The notes under the pieces are model-generated. The model saw only the letters and a program-made list of their open reading frames with translations, had not been told where the DNA came from and made no database searches. A stretch of DNA of 64,000 nucleotides. It comes from Formicarius rufipectus. Its lineage: Eukaryota > Chordata > Aves > Passeriformes > Formicariidae. The position numbers and the translations under genes are program-made. Below, one piece after another: positions 1 through 11,300 of this stretch. Numbering within the stretch: the first letter of the stretch is position 1; each line of letters opens with the position of its first letter. The stretch is taken from assembly GCA_013399695.1 (NCBI GenBank), contig VXAU01004951.1, positions 2,088,895 to 2,152,894 on the forward strand, in the 5' to 3' direction.

Positions 1-436
1 AAATCCTCTGCTGGTGAGAGTGATGGTTGCAGTCTGGTGGCAGTCGCAGTCTACTGGTCCTCTTCTGGATCTGAAGAGAGCCCCTAGGCCCAAAAATCCT
101 CTGCTTATATTCACCTAGGCTCCGCCCAGTCCCTCCCCCAGGGCGGAGACTTAAACAATGGGTGATTTACTCTGTGAGATAAACAGTGGCCTATTTTTAA
201 CATCCCTGATGGGGCATTAGCAGACATGACCCCTCAGGTGGGTGTGGAGGCAGAAGAATTTCCTTATCTCACAGAAGTTCCAAAACACCCAGCCTGCAGC
301 CTGAGGGGTGTGCTGTCCCTTAGACAATAGCTGCTAATGTGCCATTGTGAGCAGTTCATGGGAAAAATGGCATAGAGGCTTTAGAATACACACCCACACA
401 GTGACAAACTGACCCTGGATACTGAAAACCAGGACA
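1..436 (-). mobile_element. Endogenous retrovirus LTR fragment, cut by the window edge
   Basis: Read on the minus strand, this begins with TGTCCTGGTTTTCAG at position 436, the type of start seen in many bird LTRs. It continues as a U3-like region and contains a TATA-type box (GAATATAAGCAGAGG, around plus 98-112) preceded by a GC-rich CTCCGCCC/GGGCGGAG segment. Then comes leader-like sequence running off the left end. No gag, pol or env reading frame is visible here. It may be a solo LTR or the upstream LTR of a provirus lying to the left; the window cannot decide. Family assignment (ERVL- or ERVK-like bird LTR) is inference from general appearance. Confidence 0.65.
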
Positions 437-772
437 GTTATGTGGAATTTGTTACTTTTTCCAAGACCTCCTAATACGGGGAAAGTATCAGAGCAAGGGA
501 AAAAGTATCTTGTAAGACTAGGAGCAAGAAATCCTGAGGTCCAACCCCAGTGTGCCTACGCCTCAAGTGTACTCAGTGCAACATTTGGAATTGTGAAAAA
601 ACTGTAGCTCTCAGAAGAAATGCAAACATAAAGGTTTTTACAGTCAAGGAGTAGACAGATGTACAGATAAGGCAGCAACCCAAGATTTGTTTTCCCTTAA
701 GGAAGGAAGTAAAAGGGGAAAGTGGGAGAAAAGAGGTCTGGGAAGCACTTGCTTTGTGTGTGTAAAGGTATT
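437..772. other. CCDC191 intron, no feature seen
   Basis: Ordinary intron-like sequence between the LTR boundary and the first possible CCDC191 exon. The bases right after the LTR (GTTATG) would be the place to look for a target-site duplication. I see no exon, RNA gene or repeat. Confidence 0.5.
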
Positions 773-839
773 TTTCAGATTGCTTTGCAGACCCTGGTGC
801 AGGAGCAGGGAGAGAAAAGAGAAGTGCTGCACCGTGGGT
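773..839 (+). CDS. CCDC191: Possible CCDC191 exon
   Basis: A pyrimidine stretch and CAG (TATTTTTCAG) precede an open, charged stretch reading IALQTLVQEQ then GEKREVLHRG, followed by a GTATGA donor. The composition fits the coiled-coil style of CCDC191. However, the exon at 2160 starts on a codon boundary and this piece would end two bases into a codon, so it cannot join directly to it in this frame. Either another small exon lies between, or the boundaries differ, or it is not an exon. Start and end are approximate. Confidence 0.35.
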
Positions 840-2159
840 ATGAATTTTGAGCTGTGCCTCCAGGAGCTGGAGCATGTCAGCACATCCACAGTAACAGGTT
901 CCTGCTGGGTGCAGGACGATATTCTGTGTTATTGCAATGGCTCTTTGGATGCAAACATACAGAATTTAATAATTCCCAGTAGGAACCTCTTTCTTTTACC
1001 TTCATTATTCTGATTCCATAGTCAGCTCTGAGTTAAACATGGTGTATCAAATACTTGCAATTGAAAAGTGATCCCTTTGTAAGAATTCTATACGGGCATT
1101 CTCAGCAAAGGGATTAAGCTTCCTGAGTGCAGGTATGAATGTCATCCATCATGTAATGTTTTGAATTAATGGAGCAGTCATCATCATTAATGTCTGTATA
1201 TCTAGATGTTTTTTTGAATAGAAGAATCCCATAGCTTTTATGGTAGTTCTCCTCATGGCTCACTCCATCTTCCCATCTGCTGGATTTGAGCTTGGCTGCT
1301 ATTAAGCAGTACACAACCTCTCTCCAGCAGAGTCTAAGCTGTGAAGATAAGCCTGAATGAAACCACAGAACAATTTAGGACTGTCATAATGTGAGAAGCC
1401 ACAGCTTAGCTGAGCAAAGCTAAGTGACACTTTGATTACTTTCCTAAAGCAGAAGGAAATAGCTAATGCATTGACTTTTTGTAAGTCTCCATTTGAAGAT
1501 TTCAGTGAGTGAGAGGAATGCAATTAACACAAGACACTATGACAAAACGGGAACAGCAGAGTCCTGTGAGTTGACCCACTTGGAGGATCAAAATGAACAG
1601 TGTCTGCAGTGACAGGGCTAGAATTATGGGGTAGATTAGATAGCAAATTGCTGTTCTATACAATGTAAATAACTCCCCAAGGCAGTGACTCTAATTACAT
1701 AATAGGGGAAAGGTTTTGCTTCCTACTGGAACAAGGATGAGCTGAGGGCGTGCCTTTTTGTCTAAGTTTAAAAAAAATTTTTAAAAAGCAACACTTCATC
1801 ACAGAAACATTCTTACCTGTAGCATTTTAGACATTTTCTAGATTTTGAAACCTCTTCCCTGTTTCTAGAAATTCTGTATTTCACACCCATTTTATTCACT
1901 TGGTGAACTAAGGACATTTCACTCCAAAGCATAGAGCCCCATGATACGATGACTCCTTCTAGACCCTTTCTGCTTTTTGTAGAAGACCTGCATATGCTCT
2001 GCATTACTTGTTTTTTTACCCACAAGTTACTTGTTGAAAGTGAGGATTCCACAAAGAAACTCAAAAAGGAAAGTCACATAAGGGGAAGGGGAGAGAGGAT
2101 TGGCATTTGTGTGGCGGGCTGTATCCTGCTCATTGGTTTTCTGAAACTCTCCGATGCAG
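840..2159 (+). other. CCDC191 intron, contents unresolved
   Basis: AT-rich sequence without a recognised repeat. If the exon near 773 is real, a small linking exon should lie here. A short candidate at about 1453-1483 has an acceptor and a GTAAGT donor but nothing recognisable as CCDC191. Confidence 0.4.
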
Positions 2160-2350
2160 TGCATGCAACGACATTTCTCTGCTTGGCTGAAAGTCGTTCT
2201 GGAGCACAGAATGAAAATGGGAAAAGCAAGAGCCTTTGCTGACTGGAGATGCCAACTAAAGGCCCTGCGAGCCTGGAGAAATTATACTTGGACCCAAAAA
2301 GTAGAGCGGGAGGCACAGCAACTGGAAGTTCATCTCCAAGATCAAAACAG
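2160..2350 (+). CDS. CCDC191: CCDC191 exon a (Trp-repeat segment)
   Basis: The acceptor is CTCCGATGCAG and the donor CAG|GTAGTG. It starts on a codon boundary and ends two bases into a codon. It encodes CMQRHFSAWLKVVLEHRM and then ADWRCQLKALRAWRNYTW, holding three Trp motifs about 20 residues apart. The last part is Glu/Gln-rich and coiled-coil-like. Confidence 0.93.
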
Positions 2351-5300
2351 GTAGTGACCCTGTACAGTGGAATTCCTCCTACTGCAGCAGTATTTGGGCA
2401 GAGCAGTGATCAGAGACTGTAAAAGGAGCTTGTCACTTAGCCAGCAGGAGGGAAACAGCAGCTTTTGGAGAAAATTGCTACATTGCCTGCAGTCTGCCAG
2501 AGGCATTGTGGCACAGATGAAAAGACGGACAGATAAAAACAAGAGCTTTAGCACTTTCCAAGGAGCCTTTTTCTCACTCTCTCCCATAGATATCTTTCCT
2601 GGAAGTCTCACCCTGTCTTGCTCTAGACTCTGGAGAATGTGAGTTGCCAAATTAATTAATGATTAATATATTTATTTGCTATTTCAGTAGTCATATAGGA
2701 GAGATTGTTTCAGTCAGTGCCTTTCATTAAGGAGGCTGTTGGATGAATTCCCTATCATTCAGAGAAAATTTTGCTCCTGCAGGTGTCTGGCAGGCGAGAC
2801 ACTGTCACTTCTATGCAACTGGCCAGGGAGCGTGATACCTCTTTTTCAGCTATCCTGCAGCCCAGGGGATGACATAGGAAATTGCAAAATGTGAACTAGG
2901 GAAACTTAAATCAAAATAGCAGGCATCCTTTCTGCCCTCCCACTCCTCCTTGGAGGAACTCTATACAGCTTCAGAAGCCCTTCAGAGTTAAGGAACAAAA
3001 TTACTCAGGAAATTATGGGGCTTTGTGCCTGGGCAGAAACCTCTCTCCTATCATAACAGAAGCACTTTCTCATTCAGGAAAAACCAACTGGCTACAGAGC
3101 ACAACCGGCGACATCTCCTGCGCCGCTGCTTCCTGGCCTGGCAGTGCTTGAGCCAAGCAGAGACAGAAAAGAGAGAGCTGCAGATCAAGAGGGAGGAGAT
3201 GAAGAGAAAGATGGCACAGCTGCTGGAGGCTGTGTCACTGGGGAAGGGTGGCCTGGAGAGGTCACCAGAGGTTAACATGACTGGGACAGCAGAAGTAAAC
3301 CATCATCAAGTTTTGCAGCGGGACAAGGTAAATCCTTCTCATGTAGTTTTGTCTCTTGGCATCTCAGTACTCTTAGAAAGTACTTCTTTTGTGCAGTCAG
3401 AAATAAAGAGTGGGTTGTCCCAGAGTAAGGCTTCTTTCCCCGGGTGACCCCCAAACACCTACCTGCAACTGTTCAGGAGAAAAGTGTAAAAATTAGAAGC
3501 AAATTTGAAGGACAATGGATGAGTTTTAAAAATAATCTCTAGTGCTGCCAGAGAACAGCCCTTCTAGTACTTTGAGTTGCAGTGAGCATCCCACCCCCAG
3601 ATCACTTTTACTGAGAGATTAGTTACATCTCTGATGCCAGCTTAGACTTTAAAAGGGTAACTTGACTGCATGACAAGAGATTTTTTTTTCATGCCAGCAC
3701 AGCTCTGGCTTTTAAGTGTGGGGAAAAAACGGTTATCACTGGCTGTTGTAGGTTAATGCACATCACAAGGAGGTAGGAGAGGAGAATCAGAGGTTGATTC
3801 CTTAAATTGTCATTTGTCAGCTCGGATCCTGTCCTTCCTGTCTGTCTCTAAAACTTGTACTACAGCAGTATCCCCATCTCAGCATGAGAGGTCACACATG
3901 TATTACAGGAAGAGCTTTTTGTTTGCTTAAGTGTCACCAAAAGTTCGTTTCCTTCAGTGCTTTTATTATTCTAGTAGGCCCATATTTTTCTTCTGGTAAA
4001 ATCTGTACTGGAAGAATAGGACTGAATTTGGGGTTTGACCTAGGAATTGGAAAGTAGACATTATGTCTGATGCCTCTGCAGAGGATGACCATGTCAGAAA
4101 AGGCTCAGCCTCATTCCCCACTGTGCATCTGTTTCATGGTAATATTTATCAAGGCTGGAGAAGAGGCATGAGGAAGCAGCACTGTGTAGATTTCTCTTGC
4201 ATTTGGAAAGGGACCATTCAGTCACTGAGGTCACTTCAACAACTGTTTGACCCTTTATTCTCCATCTGAGTGCTGAGTGGAGACAACATAGTACAAAAAG
4301 GAGTGTGCTAATCCCCCAGAAATGAGCTGTCCTAGGCTGTCCTCCCTAACAAAATATTCAGGATATATTCCTGCCAAAGCTCTTGCCTGATCAAGATTTT
4401 TTTCCTCCCAGGAGAATGGCACACAGCTCCTTAATAGTTCTTTCCCACAGCCTCCCATTTTGTGAATAATGGGGTCCCTCTGGCCTGACTAGGAACTGAA
4501 TAAAGATTGCATAGCTGAGATTACCCTTCTTCTCAGGCATCTCACTAGATTTGCATTAAAAAAACCCACTATATTCTATGGGCAGATGAGTGCTTGCTTT
4601 TAATCAATGTCAAATTTTCCTCTTTTTTTCCCCCCAGCCAAGTGAAACTTGCCACATACAGAAAGAGCCTGATCAGACCAGAGACCACTCTTGTTGGGAT
4701 GCTGTTCACACATCTCATTTCTGCAGAAAACACGAATTTGCCTGGGAGATTACCGTAAAACATGCAGCCCTGAGTGCCCAGGACCAGGCTGTGTGCAGGA
4801 ATCAAGTAGCCACTGTCCTCCAGCAGTTTCAAGCACGTGGTCCAAAGACATCTCCTGCTTATGGCAGCTGTTTTGAGCACCGTCACGCCTTCCAGCAACG
4901 ACTGATCGAGGAGCAGAGGCAGCAGCTTCAGAAACAGCAAGAGCTGATCCTTAAGCTGCAGGAAAATCAGAGGCTAAGCAGAGATAAAGAAGAGGCAGCA
5001 CAGGCTACGGCTGTAACCCAGCTGATTAACAATTCTGTTTCTCAAACCAGAGAGGAAAAACAATCCAGATGCAAGAATACAGCCCCTTTGAGGTATATGC
5101 CCTCAGTGAAGCAGGGTCAGTTAGTCAGCGTGTCTCATTCCCACTCAAGCTGAGCCAGAATTTGCAAGGCACATTTCAGTCATGCCAGTGCTATCTGCTC
5201 TTCCTCTCAGCTGTGTCTCAGCCTCAAGGGTAGTATCAGGCTGGCCAGAGTTCTCTGTCCTTCTTTTTTTACAATGGCTTGACACCATGTGATCCATGCA

Positions 5301-8300
5301 GGATCCACTTAGAAACAGCAACACCAGTGTCACACTTAGTAGTGGCAGAGATTTATTTAGTTAGGAAAAAAGAGGGCATCATCTTTAGTATTTCAGAACA
5401 TGGAGCAGCCCATTTCCTTTACAAAGATGCATCATTAATCCCATTTCAAGCAGAAGAAAGGTATATCAGAGATTCAGAATGACAGTGCAGCAAAATGGAG
5501 AGCAAAAACTACAAGACGTACCAAGGTGGTAGGTGTGAGACATCATTTGACCACAGTCATTGATGAATTGTTTAACTCTCTTTCATAGTTCACCTGATTC
5601 TCGTGGGCCAAAAAGCACAGGGGCAGTGATGCAAGGCAAGAGGCCCTCCAGCCAGCTGACCTCAACTCATCCCATACTGAAAGGTATTGCTCAGGCTATC
5701 AAAAGCCACTCCAGACCACTTTTCTCAACAGTTTATCTCACTATGTCTCTCTTTTCTTGCTTCAGCTTTGCTGGTTGATGATAGGATGCAAGTAAAGCTT
5801 GACACTCTCTATTCAAGCCTGACCGGTTCTGTGAGACAGTGGGCTGTTTTCATGCCCAAGTCAGGCACCTGTAAAACTTGGGCCACTGCAAGCCCCTCAC
5901 CTCCACACTTGGTAAACTGTTTTAGCAGTTAGTCCTAACGCTTGTGATCATTTCTGCTGTGACAAGGCCCAGGGAGAGAAGCTGTACAGGTTTTTTTGCC
6001 ATCAGTGTCTTTCCCTTCATTACACATCCAAGTAATGCTTAAACTGGCCAGTCATTTTCATCTAATTTTGACAGAGGTGTTGAGATTTCAAAGGGAATTA
6101 AGTGCCTACTGAAGGTTTTCTGAGACAACAGTAGCCAGACTGGGGAAGGAATTCTGGATCCCATCCTTTCATGATATATCTCTCTTTCTCTGGCCACAAT
6201 GGAACAGCATATACACAGTAAACATACACAGAGCCTTTTCATAAAGTAGATTAAGATTGGGTTCTATTAGATCCTTAGGTCAAGTTCTTCCATATCGATG
6301 AGAGGTGGTCATGGTCTGCATTAAAGGCTGTCTGGAATATGATCATTGTCATATTTTAACAGTTCTGGGATCTCTATAGCTGGTAATTGGGCATTAATAG
6401 TTGCCTTTCCTTGCCTATATTGAACTCCAATGCTACCTAGTCCACTCACTCTGCATGATTTTCCTTGACAGAGAATCCTGGGATAACTAAGAGGGGAAAA
6501 GTATCTGAGGAAGCCTATTGTGTTCAAAACACATCAATGCCCCTCAGTCATTGATTGCTCTGTCCTGTGCTTTGTTTGCAGCTGCAACCACAGGTTCTCA
6601 GTGGTCACATCAGCACTGTAACACCTTTGGTGATGGCCAGCAAGATCATTGCATTGCAATTTATCTCCCAAAAGAAGCACTAAACAGTAGTTTCTCACAA
6701 ACAGGGCCAAGTACCTGTGTCACTGTGACAAGGATGCTTTCTGTTATGAAATTGGTCTTAAAAGAAGCAGTTAGAGCTTACTGGAGACATCATAGCAATG
6801 ACTGCTAACTCATGTGCCCTGAGCTTCATCCCTCAATCAAGAAAGACAAGGACAAACCCTCTGAACACAGATTTTTTTCATAACCGAGCCTCCTGGTTGT
6901 GACTGTCAACCAAGGAGGGTGGAGTGAATGTAATTGCAGTAGTCCTGAGTCATCTTGCAAGCATTTATAGGTTCCTTGTTCATAACACTGCCATGAGAGG
7001 CAGCAGAAGGCAAGATCTTTAGTGCTGGCATTGCCAGGGCAGTGGGGGCTTGGCAGTAGAGTGATGTGGTCATCCTTGTTTATCAAACTTCTGCCATTGT
7101 CCTATAGCTCATTTCCACTACACCTTGTGTCCTCTGTTTCTGTAGGTATGGAGGAGAGAGCAATGCAGCGGGCAGAGCAGAGGAGGAAACTAGAGGAAGC
7201 CAAACAACGAAGAATAGAGGAAAAGTTGGTAAGGGAAGATGCAATAAAGTGTCTCTCACACCATTCTAGTTACTAGAAATGGTGATTTGACCCCACAGTC
7301 AAGGACCAAGAAAAGGCCCTTTGTCCAGAGCAGAAGTTTTATAGTTTGTTGGGAAAGCAGATGTCTATCACACAGCAGTAGTTATGGCTGCTTCTGCATA
7401 TGGCAGTGGATGTTCCATATCATAAGCAGACGCTTCATATTGAAGTTCCAATTCTAGAAGCAGCCTCTTTTACAACTTTGAACTTTAGTGTTTGCAAAAA
7501 GAAGTGTTTCGGTACCTGTAATGCTGCTTTGCATATAGAAATGAAATTTGAGAGCAGAGCCCAGGGATTCAGAACTGACTTCAGTAATCAGGTTATCAGT
7601 AAATGATTTGGTGTGTAGTTTGATTTTTTTAGGGGAAGAGGGGGCAAATACTATAACTCAGGGCAAAGAAAGATAAAGATATATAGATAGTAGAAAAATA
7701 TATATAGAGAGAGATATATATGTAGTAAAGAAAACATCTTTAAAGGAGTAAAGAAAACACGTAGTAAAGAAAACCCTCTTCCTCTTTGTTCCAGTTCATT
7801 GTTGAGCACAGATCATGTCTAATATGTGACAAAGTCTGCTTTCTTCTGGTTTCAGGTGCTGGTCAATACTGGAGGAATACTAGGAAAGCTTAGAGGTCTG
7901 TGCACTGTAAAGATCACATGAATCAAATTAAATTTTACCTTTCTCCATTTCAAGGCCCAGCTGAAGGCTGAAGAAGAAGCACGACAGAGGAAGGAGGCTG
8001 AGGAAAAGGAAGCTCAGCAGGAAAAACGACGGGAGGAGAGAAGGCAGCAGAAGCTGGTGACCAAACACCTTACCTGTATCTCTTGCTTTAGAGAGATAGG
8101 AAAGAAGAGCCATTACCCACTAGTACTCAGCAGCAAGGGTAACATGAACTGTAGGTCTTCACTGGTGGAGCAGATCTCCATAGCACAGCACCCATTGTTT
8201 AGACTCACCCTTTCTAGCAACATTAGGAGAAGGACTGTGAAACTGAAGTACATCCTGTCTGTCTCATCAGCTGGACCAAAGGTTCCAGCTGGTGGATGTT

Positions 8301-11300
8301 CTCTGCTGAGATACAGCCACATAAGCCACATTAGTGGCAGCATGTTCACTCTGCTCCTTCCACTCATTTTCCCCCTCCAATGTACACAATGGTATCAGTC
8401 ACAAAAACACAATTTAAAAGCAAACAAGCCTGACATTTATATCAAGGGCAACTTTCCACCTGAAGAATAGAAGCATCCTCTCCTTGGAGCTGGCCTAGGA
8501 ATAGCTGCACTTCATTATTGTTACTTAGAAATGAGCTGTCCTAATAACTCAAATAGCACATTTTAAATCCTACAGGAATTTGACCTACAACTACTGTTCT
8601 ATTTAGATTGTTTTAGAATCTTTGACCTAAATCCCTAAGTATCAGTCAAAAATAACATTGTACAGTTAGACAATACCCATATCCTTCCCCTGCTGTTTAG
8701 GCTAGATTAAGTGGGGTCTGTGCATAAATTCAGAATCAGTTTTGGATATGTTTTCCATCTAGTTTTATAAGCATAGAAAGTTGCATTCCCCAGGCTCACC
8801 AAATCACTTACCCTACACTGATGGAGGCCCATAAAAGGTGTGCTACATCAGCACTTCTAATAGCCACAGATGACACGTCTGCTACAGTAACACCAAACTG
8901 CAGAGCTGATACATGGCCCAAGGAAGTGTCCATAAACACCGTCATCTTCCAGGAGGGTTTTCAAGACAGTTTGCTTTTGAATTCAGGTTCTAGCACATGA
9001 GGTCATGTCTGCTGTGCACTGCTAAAGATGATGCAGATCCCCATTTCCTGGCAGGTCAGAACCTCCAGCTCCAGTATGATAATCTGTTGTAATTGCTTGA
9101 CATCCTCTTCATCCTGAGGGAATTAAAACTGCTGGGTTTTGTATTGCAGAAAGAACTGGAGAAGCAGAGGAGGCTGGAGAAAGAGCAGCAGCTCCAGAAA
9201 AGGGCTAAAGATCACTATGAGAAGGTCCTGCTCATAAAGCTGGGAATAGTGCCATGGAAAAGGCTGAGGGAGCAAACCAAGGAAAACCTGGTGGTAAGTG
9301 CTGAGGATAAAGGAAATGACTGGTACCACAGAAAGAAAGGGAAAAGTGCTGCTTCTTAGACACAGCAATTAGCAGAAGCCTTACTAGGCTTTTAAGCCAG
9401 CTTGAAATGGAAAAAGCAAAAATTATCCTGCACACCCTGCTCTATATTAGCTCTTTAAATGAGCCTATCTGACAATAATCATGAAAAGTCATCAAAAACC
9501 CACAAGGGTGACATCCTCATTTATAGCTGATTGAACAGGAACCAAAAGAACAGAGAAAAGAAAGTGTTTCAATTTATTGAGAAGTCATTTTGTTAGCCTC
9601 AACTTGTCTGGAGTACTAACACTGCCATATGAGTTGATGCTAATAACAGGGTAAGTTGATGTGATAGAGCCAAAAAAGTATATTGAAGTTATATGACATG
9701 AGCCTGTCAGTTCCTTTACTCCACAGTAAAGTTAATCAGTAAGACACCACCAAGCCTGTGCAATTACAGTAGTTAACACCAGCCTGTTGTCAGGACTTTC
9801 CCTCTCTCTGGAGTTGCTGCTGGTGCAGTGTAGTCACAGGACACTACAGGTTAAAATCCAGCAATCTCTTCTGTTCTGGCCATATCCTTCACTGCAGAAG
9901 AGCAAGTGGAAGCTTCTGATACCTTGGTGCCTGAGTATTGGTTATGAAACCTTTTGGTACGTGCCTTATCAAGGGTACACTAATAACACTCAACTGTATC
10001 CTGAAGATTTAGCCGGAGCCCAGGGCTAAGCTTTCATTTAAGTCATTGGAACTGAGGCTACTCACAGTACTTCACCAAATGCACATAGGCCTCTAGCTGT
10101 GCAGAAGTAGAGGGATACAAGCTGCTCCATATGTCCACCCTGCTGGTCAGCATTATGGATGGGGTTGGGCTAAATTGTTACAGGCCCTGCTGCCTCTGCT
10201 GCACTCTCAAGAGGTTAAAGGAGCATCTCATTCAAAAGAGTGTTCTCCAGAAGTGATGCAGCAGTGGCCTGATACGCTGGGTGTGTTCCTTATGCTGACC
10301 CCTCTTTGTGGAGTGGGATGGTTAGTCCAGTTGTCAGCCCCAAAAAGCTGAGGTGATTTTCTAATGCACCCAGTTTTCTCTAGCTTTATACTTATATAGT
10401 CAGTAGTCCAAGTAACCAGCCCCTGTTTTCACTCAGGTGGCACAAAGGCACCACTGCTTGAGCCTGCAGAGGAAATGCCTGATGACTTGGCTCCAGAACA
10501 CCCAGCAAAGTCTCATGGAGAAGATGTCTCAGGCCAAGGACTTCTATTCCCATATGTTGCTGAGGAGGGGCTTCAGGAACTGGCTGAAGGTTGGCCTGCA
10601 CCACACTGGAGAAATGATACCAAGAGAGCTGGCTGCTGGCACGCTTTCCCCTCACCACACACCTCTCAGTTCACACACCCATAACACAGCTTTTCCTGAG
10701 TTATGCTATTCCTATTCCAGCAAAGTTATTCCATTCTTCAGAGACCTTCTTTCAGCTCTTCACTTCTCCACCATTCTCTTCCACTCAGAATTTTCTTCTA
10801 CTCACTACTCCACCTTTGCACTCTATCACCCTGCTGATTTTCCTCCACTGCTGTGCCCACTATGTTTCACTGCTACAGTCTCAGCACTGCTCTATTTCTG
10901 TTCCTGGGGCCAGATATGGGGAGAGAGAGGAGGAGAAGAAAACAAAGGAAAAAAACCAAACCAAACCAAAACATTCTCACCTGTTTCTTTGTCTTCCTTC
11001 TCTAGTACAAGGATTATGTCTCCACTCAGGAGCAGAGAGGGAATACCTTCCACACAGTCTGCCTCATGAGGAAGTACTTCTGGGCATGGCTTGATCTTAT
11101 CAGGGAGGAAAAAAGGACATTATGGGAGAAGCTGAAGATTGCTACTGAGCACAGTAACAAGTAAGCATATACCCTTGGCAGCAGTTCTTTTTACTTAGGT
11201 TTAATATACCCTGTAGATTATTTTAGGGTTTGCTTTTGACAGGTCAATCATCTGTTCCACAAGAGCACTCAAATAGGTTCTATACTACTGGTATTTTGCT

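Noticed and set aside
1453..1483. Short exon-like piece with GTAAGT donor in the CCDC191 intron
   Set aside because: Only about 31 bases, no recognisable CCDC191 residues, and splice-like strings are common by chance.
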